From the NCBI GenBank assembly GCA_021234155.1, contig JAJEKV010000003.1, positions 10,602,413 through 10,666,412 of the forward strand: DNA of 64,000 nucleotides. The letters run 5' to 3'. The position numbers were made by a program, and so were the translations under genes. The notes under the pieces are model-generated. The model did no database searches and had not been told where the DNA came from. It was given only the letters and a program-made list of their open reading frames with translations. Source of the DNA: Isoetes taiwanensis. Its lineage: Eukaryota > Streptophyta > Lycopodiopsida > Isoetales > Isoetaceae. Below, one piece after another: positions 39,640 through 49,766 of this stretch (the stretch's first letter is position 1; every line of letters begins with the position of its first letter).

Positions 39640-41660
39640 ATTTAAGAAGTGCGTTTGAAAGATTCCTCTAAAAAATCTAAAAATCTTAAGATTTAGCTAA
39701 AAAGAGGCTTTGGTCGTTTTTAGCCAAACATTACGTAAAACTTTTCTTGAAAATAGTGCTTTTGCACAGACATTTTGATAAAGAGAAGTTTCAAAAAAAA
39801 AAAAAGTCATCTTTTGGGGGGTAAACAAATTATTCTATAGACCAAGAAAATCACAAGTAGCAAAAACAGGAGAATTAGACAAAGATGTTTTAAGTTTGTT
39901 TGCGAGCATTTAAGGAATTGCATGTTGTAGGAGCCATCCGTTGTGACCACACAAAAAATATTGGTAATGTTCTAGAAACCAAAAAACACAATAACATGCA
40001 GTTGTAAGCATAGCATACAAATTCTGAAATACTAAGCATAGCATAGCATACGTAGGTTTAGTATGCTATGCTATACAATCTTAGGTAATACTTGCTACAT
40101 ATGGCGGCCCAGCCTCCTTTTTTACAGTAGTAAAGTTGCTTCACGTCAGATTGCAACTTGATTATCGATGATTGAAATTAAAATTGTCAAATGGTAAGAC
40201 CATGAAGGATGCAATTAGCTTTGTGGTTATTGCACTTCATGAACAAGATAGGACCTCCTTGTAGAAATTGTACAATACCATTTGAATAGTCCAAAGAGAA
40301 GAAAAAACATTCAAAATGGGACTAAATAGACCATTCCATAAGAAGACAATAAGCTAACATATATGGAATTAAAAAATGTCTTTAGCGCAGCAACATGTAT
40401 AATAAGGCTATCTTCCAATCTGCTGGAATCACACAGCACAACCAAGGGCTAAATATATAGAAATGTGAGTCAGTGGACCAAAATAATGAGCTAAATATAT
40501 GATGCACACTTGATAAGAAGATAAAAATAAGTTCTTATTCTGTATGTTCTATGGCAGAACATAGAACATATCAAAAGAGCTAAACATCCGTTGAAATGGA
40601 AGCATGGTCTATTGCTACACGTATACTTTATAAGTAGTTAAAACTGAATGACAGGCTCAGCAAGGACGATTCATGCCACATCTCCTACCAACTTGTCGAG
40701 CAGCGCAAAGTTGCAAAGTTGCAGCCTCATACAGTTGCAAAGTTGGGAAGCACTGAGTTGCTGCACAACAGGCAGTACTAATCATAGCATACTAAACCTT
40801 TTCAAATTCTCAAGAAGAGCAATATCTTGAGTTTTGAATCATGTACAGTGGAAAATCTGCAACAACATGATCAAACAAGAGTTTTTCAAAAACATGCGCA
40901 GTAAGATTGAACAAGAATGCGCAGCAAGAATGCGCAGTAAGATTGAACAAGAACTGTAAACAGGTTGAAAAACAGAGGTGCATTATACTGAGATACTTCA
41001 AAAACCTTCCTCAATTTCCTCTTCAAACAGAGGACATTTGTATTTCGAGACAGCCCAAGGGGCCAAACATTAAGTATTTGCAACTTTCCTAGTGAAACGT
41101 TGCTGGAAAAATCAAATCATTCCCTAACCTGCTGATACACAACCAACAGTCAACTAAGATCAAATTTAAGCTAAAATAACAAAGCCAAACCTCTGCTCGA
41201 GCTTCTGCATCAACTGGTACAACAACAATTTTCACAGATTAGGTTTTGAAGATGACAACCATTTTTGCTGCATCATAGAAAATCATAGAAAATCTGAATC
41301 AGGCTTATGTATGCCTGTTATAAAGCTTATGTCTGCCAATAAGACCTGTGAATCTCTGGATATAAAGCTGGCCGCATCCTAAACTGGCCGCATCCTAAGC
41401 AAGGAGTCCGATAGAGCTGTAGACGCACAACGAACCCTAAACTGGCCGCATCAACAGAACCCTAAATGCTTTTTTCTGCCATTTTCAGAAGAAACTCATG
41501 CTCTAAGAAACTCCAGCATCAAGAAACTCCTGCATTCGTTAGAATATAAAAATCCCAAAGCTTCCTTCACAAAAACTTTTCCTAGTCTCGGTATCGATTT
41601 ATACCGTCAAGCTGAAAACGAGATGTAGAACATATTTTGCCTTGTTTTATCCAACCCATG
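39640..41660. other. Non-coding stretch with small repeats
   Basis: Contains AGCATAGCATAGCATAC and an inverted GTATGCTATGCTATAC at 40,032-40,076 (same word family as the 16.6-17.0 kb array). Also AGTTGCAAAGTTGCAG-type repeats at 40,706-40,745, GCGCAGTAAGATTGAACAAG twice at 40,898-40,952, and ACTGGCCGCATCCTAA repeats at 41,370-41,455. No gene supported. Confidence 0.45.
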
Positions 41661-41978
41661 GCAATGCATATAATACATTATGGATGATGTAGAAAAGGAT
41701 GTCAGATATGAAACCAGCATAATATATGTTAAGTTTCGGCAGGATATAGACTTAAGTTAAGTTTTAGCAGGATTAATATACAGATCTGGAACCCTTTTAA
41801 GTTTAGGCTGCATGTGAATAGAAATTACAGTGGTAATTCATGGCATCACTAAGCCATAGAGATTGAAGTCCCTTCAGCAGCAAACTTACACAATATGCCA
41901 TGTTTAAGCAGTTATCTCCTCATCCTATTAAAAAGACCATTCATGGATGGACTAGTCTAGACAAACACAGAGTATTAA
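41661..41978. repeat. Duplication block D1, copy A
   Basis: Matches 49,448-49,766 with few substitutions (GCAATGCATATAATACATTA at the start, CAAACACAGAGTATTAA at the end). A second, diverged version of the block's first half follows at 41,992-42,120 (AATGCATATAATACTCCATG; CAGTTTATGCAGGATTAAA), so the duplicated DNA is itself built from units of about 330 bp. Confidence 0.85.
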
Positions 41979-42787
41979 GAAGAACCTAGTAATGCATATA
42001 ATACTCCATGGATGTTGAAGGAAATCCAGCAATGACGTGAAACCCACATAGAATATGTCCAGTTTATGCAGGATTAAAACAGAAGTTAAGTTACAGCAGG
42101 ATTAAACACACAGATTCTATAAGCAATGCAATGCAACTTTGCGTTCAAAAATTTTGAATGATTTAAGCAGAAAGGATAATAAATCCGTCAAACCTAAACT
42201 TGTTGGTTGAGCTCATAGGCATCGATTGTAGGAAGCTTGTTGGAGGCCACATTGCTTGGGCAGACCACCATGTTTTTAACATTGTTGCATGCAACTGCAA
42301 CCACAGTGTAGCAACCTCATAGATCTCTATTTTGTTCTTCCCTTTGTAAGAAAATACTTCTACCATGTAAGCAACAGCCTTACTACTCTGATCTGTGTCT
42401 TGGCTTGCCTGTATAGAAATAGGATGGATTGCCATGGATGCATAGACGGCAGCATCACTCTTCCCCAATCTAGAAAACGAAAGCTATATATGGGCAAAGC
42501 TATTTTCGACTTTTGTGCAGTACAATTTTGGGAATCGGCTGGAGTGCCTAGATGAACATGCAATCTCGGATTCGCATCCAACCGGCAAGCATTCTTGCGT
42601 ATAAGCTCCACGTTAGGTTTAGAAACCCTAAAACGCAATCTCCATGATATTAGGAAAACCTAAGTTAGAAATATAGAGCAGAACTTATTTTTAATTGTTA
42701 GGACATGTTCCATGTGCGGTTTGTATGCAACTTTTGACCCCAATAACATGTTTCAACTGCTTTAAAATGTGCAGATCGATAACCTTA
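41793..42787. repeat. Duplication block D2, copy A
   Basis: Nearly identical, base for base, to 52,592-53,586: both start CCTTTTAAGTTTAGGCTGC and both end GATAACCTTA. It shares 186 bp with D1. Copy A continues into the TIR element at 42,788, whereas copy B continues directly into block D3. Confidence 0.92.
42163..42468 (-). CDS. Hypothetical ORF kept in both duplicates (copy A)
   Basis: 101-residue minus-strand frame (GKSDAAVYASMAIHPISIQA; SQDTDQSSKAVAYMVEVFSY; KGKNKIEIYEV). Copy B (52,962-53,267) keeps the same frame with two residue changes visible in the predicted proteins (V to G, T to A). No domain recognised. CTAG before and CAG|GC-type words inside suggest exons of an unknown gene rather than one continuous ORF. 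Confidence 0.3.
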   Translation of the reverse strand: MGKSDAAVYASMAIHPISIQASQDTDQSSKAVAYMVEVFSYKGKNKIEIYEVATLWLQLHATMLKTWWSAQAMWPPTSFLQSMPMSSTNKFRFDGFIILSA

Positions 42788-42879
42788 AAGTCGTATTTAA
42801 TTAAAGTGGGACAAATTTCGAATTTTGGGACTCAGACTGAAAATGGGACAAAGTTTTTTACATTGAATCGTTGTTAGAT

Positions 42880-43160
42880 AAGGGGGAGGGGAAGGGGAAG
42901 GGGAGAAGTTCGGGGAAAAGTTGAGAGAAGTAATGGAAGGGGATAAGTTAGAAGAAGGGGGGAGGGAGGAAGTTTGAAAAGGGGGCAAGGGGAGGTGAGT
43001 TCGGAAAGGGGGGAGGAGAAGAGGGGCAAGGGGAGGTGAGTTCGGAAGGGGGTGAGAAGAGGGGCAAGGCGAGGTGAGTTCGGAAGGGGGTGAGAAGAGG
43101 GGGCAAGTGGGAGGAGTTGGGGGAAGAGATGAAGGGGGAAGGGGAGAGGGGAAAACCAAA
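42880..43160. repeat. Purine-rich minisatellite inside the TIR element
   Basis: About 280 bp almost without pyrimidines on this strand. From 42,980 a unit of 30-38 bp (GGGGCAAGGGGAGGTGAG, TTCGGAAGGGGG) repeats three to four times. Many G-runs of 3-6 could form G-quadruplexes or triplex DNA. The proline/serine-rich minus frame across it is an artefact. It is followed by about 100 bp of AT-only sequence (43,165-43,270). Confidence 0.88.
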
Positions 43161-43275
43161 ATAACTAAAGGGGAATATATCCCCTTGAGATTAAAAATAA
43201 TAATATTAAAATATAATTAATAATTAATTTAATTAAATATAAAACAATTTAATTGATTTAATAAAAAAATATGTG

Positions 43276-43297
43276 TTCTCGACTACTGAGTCGAGAA
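43276..43297. repeat. Outlying palindrome of the TCTCGACT family
   Basis: TTCTCGACTACTGAGTCGAGAA pairs TTCTCGACT with AGTCGAGAA. It is the same word that builds the array at 45.2-45.7 kb, here alone, 1.9 kb away inside the same element. Confidence 0.75.
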
Positions 43298-44089
43298 TTG
43301 AAGAGTCTTTCCTGAAGACCTATGCAACCAGGAATTCAGTCCGAGGCTCCACTCTGTTTGCCCCTTGCGTTATATGCCCGTTACTCCGAGCGCTCTAAGC
43401 TTTCCTGAGGACTATATCCACGTGATACAAAAGCCTATCCAAAACCTACACAAATTCAATACAAACATTCATGTCTGTCAGTGAGGTAAAACGTCCCTCA
43501 AATGCAAAGGAAGACTCTGCAACTCTGCCTCATAGACTCAGGCAAAAAGCAGAGGCAAAATCTTGACAGCCGGCCAACTCCGGTGCAAAATGCGAGGTCT
43601 CAGTTTGCAACTAGAAACTAAACTTCCAGAACGTGAGGCCAATCAATATCTTACCTGAAGAGTCTTTCCTGAAGAAGGTGAGCTTTCCGCCACACGCAGA
43701 CCTTTGTTTTTCTTTGAAGGTAGACCTTTGTTTTTATTTGAAGGAAAGACCTGTGCTACTTCGAAAAGGCGAGGCAAAACAACTCCGGAAGCAAGAACTC
43801 CAGTCACTGCCAACACCTGCAAATAGGATCGGACATCTGCAAACAGGATAGGATCTGGGATCTACAAACAGGGATTCAACTCTCTGGAGCCGGGATAGAA
43901 AGCCATGTTGCCCAGACCGGTTTACATATGCCGGAATAGCTGACAGGAGCCCTTTGCTGGAGCCCTTTGCTGGTGCCGACAGCCCCTCTTCTGTAACCTG
44001 CAAGGGAAGCTCCATCGAACCCCAAAAGCTCTGGCGATTCTGCTCCGGCCGCTTCCTTATCTCCTATCTGCCGCTCCTTTATCTCCTAT

Positions 44090-44440
44090 CTGCCGCCATG
44101 GTCCGACCATAGCCAAGAAAAGGAGGTATTGCAAGATCCAAAGGGCAAAGCGCCGGGATGCCAAGAAAAGGAGGTATTGCAAGATTCATAGAGCGGCCGG
44201 GATGCAAGATTCAAAGGGTAAAGCGCCGGGATGCTGCCATGGTTCGACCATAGTCAAGAAAAGAAGGTATTGCAGGTGATGCTTCTTCTGCTTGATGTCT
44301 TTTGACGATTCGTTCTTCTGCTTGATGTCTGCTTGACGATTCTAGGGTATTAATCTATGGTTCCTGCTCCGCTTCCACACCAAGACTCCGCATTCGCATG
44401 TTTTTCCTGCTCCGCATCCACACCAAGACTCCGATTCACG
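44090..44440. repeat. Nested tandem duplications inside the TIR element
   Basis: Three sets are present: AAGAAAAGGAGGTATTGCAA with AAGCGCCGGGATG (three imperfect units, 44,110-44,275), TTCTGCTTGATGTC with GACGATTC (two units, 44,284-44,342), and TTTCCTGCTCCGC with TCCACACCAAGACTCCG (two units, 44,360-44,432). No frame is kept across them. Confidence 0.75.
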
Positions 44441-45224
44441 TAGAATCACTTGGGGAATCAATTTGGTCGGAGCTATGGCTATGGCAGATTATGGCAGCTT
44501 CAAGTGGTACAACGGTATCTCCGGCTCAAAGGTGTGTGTACCAAATTTTAAAATTTAAAAATGGGTGGGAAAAAAAAGCGGGGTATAGAAATAACATTGG
44601 AAAAAAATAAAAAATATCATATATGGGGGGATATTTGAAAAATAAGGATGTCCAACATAATAATTGGTGTTGAAATCGGTAATGATAGGCTACAGAGATA
44701 TTAATTTTAAATTTTAAAGTTTTAGACCTTGAAAGATTGAAAGAAGATTGTTTAAAATAAAATTAGAAACTTCCTTAGCAATACCTTCTTGTCATCTAAA
44801 ACATGGTTGTTGTATGCTTCTTTGTTGTAGACTCTATAGGATCATTCTTGGGGTATGTTCTATGGGCACAACCTAGACTGAGGAGATTTCCTAGGAATGC
44901 CTTGGGTTTTTTAAAGGATGTGGCCAACGTCTAGGGATGACATAAGAAAGGGGTGTCGAGTGGCCATAAAACACTCGGTTAGGATGAGATAAGTTGAAAA
45001 ACTTATAAATGATTAAAATCTTAATGTAATTTTTTCTCTCTTAGAACTGTGCATTTCGCTCTTAGCTGCTTTTCTCGACCTTAGGTCTATTTTTTCATGG
45101 AAAATACGTAGGAAATTTATGGGGAGGGTACTTTTTCATAGAAAATACATAGGATGTTTGAAGGTTATTCATTTTCGACCTTCTCAGACCCTGAGCTTTG
45201 AAATTGCCCTTTTTTTACTCTGAG

Positions 45225-45730
45225 CTGCCTTTTTCGACTCGCGAGTCGAGAAAGGGCCTCAAACTTGCATTTTTCGCTTTGAGCTGCCTTTCTCAACTCG
45301 CAAGTCGAGAAAGGCCTTCTGACCCCTAACTTGATTTTGTCAGAAGGCCTTTCTCGACTCGCGAGTCGAGAAAGACAGCTCAAAGTTAAACGAGGTTTTA
45401 GGGGTCGAAGGCCTTTCTCGACTTCGCGAGTCGAAAGGCAACTCAAAGCGAAAACGCAGTTTTAGGGGTCAGAAGGCCTTTCACTTCGAGCGGTCGAGAG
45501 AAGCCTTTCCGACTCAGCGGTCGAAAAGTCCTTCGACCCCAAAACCTGGCGTTTACGGCTTTGAAACGCCTTTCTCCGACTTTCGCCCGAGTCGAAAGGC
45601 CTTCCCCCCTAAAACTGCGTTTTTTGCTTTGAGCTGCCTTTCTCGACTTCGAAGTCGAGAAAGGCCTTCGACTAAAACCCTCGTTTTTTAAGCTTTGGGC
45701 TGCCTTTCTCGACTCGCTTAGAAAGGCCTC
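45225..45730. repeat. Array of nine TCTCGACT/AGTCGAGA palindromes
   Basis: Palindromic cores at about 45,232, 45,290, 45,350, 45,414, 45,479, 45,507, 45,571, 45,640 and 45,706. Those at 45,350-45,373 and 45,640-45,663 are perfect over 24 bp (half-sites TTTCTCGACTCG and TTTCTCGACTTC). Between cores a shared linker, GCTTTGAGCTGCC on one side and AAGGCCTTCTGACCCCTAAA on the other, appears in both orientations. The whole block could fold into many stems. Confidence 0.9.
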
Positions 45731-46475
45731 TGCCCTTGTATTTTCAAAAATGGTCCTAAGAACCGTGTTTTTACTTTAATTTTTTGCCTGTAGCATCACT
45801 TCACTAACTTGATTTTGTCTTTTGCGGTCCTTATCTCGACCCGGATAGTACATGCTTGGGAGCAATGAAAAGACCAGTTCATTGAAGAAAGATCTTTGAG
45901 AAGAGGGTGGTGACATCGGTTGGACATACAAGCACGCGGGCCTATGAAGGAACTCCTCATACAAATTTCTATCGTCTGTAAGTTGCTACGTAACTTGGAC
46001 AGAGCTCCACGCGCCGTTTGCACTAGGTGGTTCATGTGTGAAGAGGGTATAATCATTGTGATAATACGACCACTATGGTCGCTTCACCCACTGTAATATA
46101 TATTGTAATGAGCCCATTTATAAATATAAGGTATCTCAAAACTAGTATTTTTTGGTGATTAAGTAAACAATGTGCTTAATTTTTGTTGGAATTTGTGATC
46201 TCTTGTCTACCCACCTAAGAAAATAGAGCCAAAATGTCTTGGTAAAGGAATTCACCCTCACGCGAAAAACTCTTATTTTGAATGACAAATAAGCCCCAAA
46301 ACAGGGACTCGACTCGCTATCCAAGAAAATTGGGAGAAAGCTTGGATGCACAGTAACAGACAAAAATTCGAATTAAGGACAGTTTTCGGGTCGGGGTGCT
46401 CCTTTTTGTGTAAAATAACAGAGTTCCGAAAAAAAGTGGGAATGGAATGAGTCCCACTTTAATTAAATACGACTT

Positions 46476-47217
46476 CTTAGCCTTTTAGCTTGGGAACATT
46501 TCCAACATATGAGCATTGAGTACCTCAACTTATCCTTAGATTGAAAGCACCTTGTGGCCCGTACAACCTACCACCATAGGCCATATAATAAAAAAAAAAA
46601 AAAAAAAAACTATTATTGCCAAGTTTTTTCCCTCAAAAACCATCCCATGCGGGGTTTTTTTTAATCTTAGCAGTAATACGCTTGTTGTATTCCTTGTTTG
46701 GGTCCCATAAGACAATTGGTCTCCACAGGCAATAAAAATCAATTCAATTCTAGTGACTCAATCAATTCTATTTCAGTAATGCGATCGTTATAATTGTGCA
46801 CTATTTGGTCTGCTATAGCTTAATTGTTTTGTGCTTAATCTGTAAGCGAAAATTGTCTATAGCTAGTTGCCTTTTAATGTCTTTCAACATGCGCATGATT
46901 TTATCTTTTCTTCTATTCGACTTCTTGCCTTCCCTTTCTGCATCAACCAAAATTTGTTGTTCGGACATTTTTATCAAATTTTGTATGGGTGTGATAGAGT
47001 GGCTATGAACTTTTGCTCCGCTGGATCATATTGTATTTTTGACCTCTTGAACTTTTCATAATTTTTTGTGTTGATCGAATTGCTTTTGATCTTAATCCTG
47101 CTTACAATGTCGTGGATAGCTGGCGATACTCGAATCCCCGTCCACCAAAACTTGTTGAAATCACGAAGCCTGCCGCTACTATAACGATTAGGCTAACACT
47201 GCAAGATAATCAGGTCA
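46476..47217. repeat. Duplication block D3, copy A
   Basis: Matches 53,583-54,335 with few changes, including the poly(A) tract and GCGGGGTTTTTTTTAATC. It lacks a 12-16 bp segment present in copy B (GCAGACTATAAAAG). The homology ends at CAGGTCA in both copies, just after an exon-like segment. Confidence 0.92.
47073..47213 (+). pseudogene. Exon-like segment in D3, copy A
   Basis: 47 codons open to a CAG|GT donor: FDLNPAYNVVDSWRYSNPRP, PKLVEITKPAATITIRLTLQ, DNQ. The same frame is kept in copy B (54,191-54,331) with two residue changes near its start. The protein family is not recognised. No acceptor is clear upstream, so the 5' limit is approximate. Confidence 0.4.
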
Positions 47218-47410
47218 ACCCTGTAGCAATGCTCGACATTCAGTCACATTTGGGCCAGCTATACTGAGTTTATCCTGCCTAACCAGAAGCTTCATGTATT
47301 GTTGGACAAAACTTCAGTAGTTCACCAGGACATCATGAATGCATGCGGCCAGTTATGCCTCAGCTGTTGTATTGACATGCATCATAATGTACAGTCTCTT
47401 AGCAGAAGGA

Positions 47411-48723
47411 AGTAAGGATGAGTTGTCGACAATCTTAGACACATTAAAAGCTCGACAGGTTCAACTTCAACAGCAATTGCCTCCAGATGACATATTTTAC
47501 TAGTCTGATTGTCAGAATGTGGTTCAAGCTTCTGGTATTCCTGTGGTTGAGGTGGACCATCAAGCTCATATTAAGTGTGCTGAGAACTTATCTTCCTGTG
47601 CAATTCTTGGGTATTTTACTAGTGGCTATTTAGATTTTTCACGGTTCCGTGTTTGGTTATCTCGGCTTCTGAGACGCCTTCAACTTCCTCCTTTTCAGTC
47701 CATCAAGTTGTCGGCAAGAAACTTTGTTCTCATTATGTTTGAAAGTAGTGATGCAGTGGACTCTTTGGTATCAAGAGGGATTGATCCACTTGGTGGGGAA
47801 TATATAATGTACCAGTATTACTCTCCTGGCTTTACACCAGATACAGTTCGTGCATTAAAGATGCCTTGCTGGTTCTCGTTACCTAATCTTCCTCCTGATC
47901 TAATGGCTCATCAATTTCTAGTTGCAATTGCAATAGGACTTGGGGTTCATATCTCACACTCCATCATGAATGGTCCAAGGATTTGTGTTTCTATGCCTGT
48001 GGACTCGCCTTTACCAGATTGTATAGTTGTGAAGAGCAGCCCTTGGTATAAGAAGTTGGATCTCAAGCTTCTGAATGGTCCAGAATTAGCCCGTTTGTTT
48101 CCTGATAAGGAGGCTTTTGTAGCTTTCGTCGAGGTACTCGTGCGTCTCAGGCATCTGTTCAACATTCTTCTCAGGTTCAAGCTCCTATTGTTATTTCTTC
48201 ATCTATTCATGATCAACCTTTGCCAGTTGCCTTGCATTCCTCGGCTATGGAAGATGCTCCACATACGGTTCCAATGGTGTCGTCCTTAGCACCGTCAGCT
48301 GTAGCTATAGTTCCTACCACTCTCCCTGTTGTTGCTTCTGCTTCTCATGCTTCTGAGGTTGTTATGGCCGATGGTCCTAATCTTCAGTGCGCTAAAGAGT
48401 CATGACAACAGGTCAATTGAAAAAAGGCAACGAGGAAGAAGTCTGTTATGTCATCTCACGAGGCTATCCTGCCTCGTAATATTCAGTGGCATGATAACTT
48501 GATGTCTGTTGATGATCATCTAGATGTTGCAGAACATGTTGATTGTGATGAGGCCATTAAATGCCTCAAGGTGGCACAAGGAGTATGAATATACTGTGTA
48601 TGGGTGGTTTTGCTTAGTGGACTATCTCGTCCTCTAGGTTTTGAGTCCCATGTCACAGGTCCCTTGTATGTATCTTGATGTTCCTTGCTAATAGATTCTC
48701 GTCCTTCAAAAAAAAAAAAAAAA
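47411..48723 (+). mobile_element. LINE fragment: ORF1-like (DUF4283) plus 3' end and poly(A)
   Basis: Main frame 47,519-48,289 contains CAILGYFTSGYLDFSRFRVW, SARNFVLIMFESSDAVDSLV and MPCWFSLPNLPPDLMAHQFL, the fold typical of DUF4283 in plant LINE ORF1/gag-like proteins. Upstream in the same frame, past a TAG, lies ILDTLKARQVQLQQQL, a helix. A frameshift near 48,130 leads to a Ser/Pro-rich tail (SSSIHDQPLPVALHSSAMED, then VMSSHEAILPRNIQWHDN). ORF2 (endonuclease, RT) is absent. The sequence ends in 16 A (48,708-48,723), as expected of target-primed reverse transcription. It is probably an internally deleted, dead copy. It starts close to the edge of block D3. Confidence 0.7.
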
Positions 48724-49447
48724 CCTTTGTCAAGACAAGTCCTGACCCTAAGACCAAAAGCCCATTTGAGAATTTGGCCTTCAATTAGCAGCCTTAGATT
48801 ATACTGGTGTACATACATCTAAGCAATGATTTGGTACCATAGATCATGTGAAAAGAAATTATAATCAATACATTTTCATACTTTAATATAAAGCATATGG
48901 AAACAATTTACCCAATGGGTAGAAGTCATTTGTTACTAAGACAATTTAGAACTAAGTTTTTTCAAGAAATAGAGGAGTAGAAAAGTAGAGCTTCCACAGA
49001 TCCTTGAAGAAATACTTCATGTGTGAGACGCTCCATAGTATTGAAACAGAAATATCAGTGCAAAGAGCAAAAGATCCCATTACTGCGAAAGAAACCAACC
49101 AAAAATTAGCCTAAAGGGTAATCATGGCGGACTAGCGGTGTCATGGGATCTTTTAAGTTATCCCCTTCACTCTGCACGATACATACACAATTAATTAAAA
49201 AGCGAAAAAGAGAAGTTAGGATAAAGTTTAACTAGGGTCAGATATGAATAAAATTTACACGGTGGTAATTCATGGCGGTAGCTAAGACTAAGTGATTGAA
49301 GACGATTCAACAAAGAATATACCACCATACAGCCTTGTTAAAGCTATTATCCCCTCATCTTCTTAGGCTTTAAAAAATACCATGCGAGATGGACCAGGTC
49401 TAGAAAAGCACAAAAGAACGAGAGAAAATTGCTATAAAACAGTGATA
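48724..49447. other. Non-coding stretch with a diverged duplication unit
   Basis: 49,255-49,430 is a diverged version of the D1/D2 repeat (GGTGGTAATTCATGGCG, TTATCCCCTCATCTTCTTA, GGACCAGGTCTAGA), extending the 330-bp unit pattern upstream of copy B. Nothing else recognised. Confidence 0.55.
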
Positions 49448-49766
49448 GCAATGCATATAATACATTATGGATGATGTAGGAAAGGATGTCATGATATGAA
49501 ACCAGCATAATATATGTTAAGTTTCGGCAGGATATAGACTTAAGTTAAGTTTTAGCAGGATAGATATACAGATCTGGAACCCTTTTAAGTTTAGGCTGCA
49601 TGTGAATAGAAATTACAGTGGTAATTCATGGCATCACTAAGCCATAGAGATTGAAGTCCCTTCAGTAGCAAACTTACACAATATGCCATGTTTAAGCAGT
49701 TATCTCCTCATCCTATTAAAAAGACCATTCATGGATGGACTAGTCTAGACAAACACAGAGTATTAA
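49448..49766. repeat. Duplication block D1, copy B
   Basis: Counterpart of 41,661-41,978. Its last 186 bp (49,581-49,766) is repeated at 52,592-52,777, so copy B has this segment twice and copy A once. Confidence 0.88.

Larger units (their letters stand above)
42788..46475. mobile_element. 3,688-bp TIR DNA element, non-autonomous, with 4-bp target duplication CTTA
   Basis: The left end begins AAGTCGTATTTAATTAAAG and the right end is its exact reverse complement; the perfect terminal inverted repeat is 25 bp (42,788-42,812 and 46,451-46,475). CTTA precedes (42,784-42,787) and follows (46,476-46,479). The duplicate locus reads ACCTTAGCC at 53,582-53,588 with a single CTTA and nothing inserted, so the empty site proves the boundaries. 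No transposase frame is inside. The interior holds a purine-rich minisatellite, an AT-rich block, tandem-duplicated GC-rich segments and a palindrome array. A 4-bp duplication is known for Sola and Ginger elements among others; the superfamily is not decided. Confidence 0.92.

Noticed and set aside
42797-43159. 120-residue Pro/Ser/Leu-rich minus-strand ORF
   Set aside because: It is a direct translation of the purine minisatellite and has no independent evidence.
42788-46475. PIF/Harbinger insertion with TTA target duplication
   Set aside because: Using TTA would leave non-matching terminal bases (A against C); CTTA with perfect inverted ends is the simpler reading.
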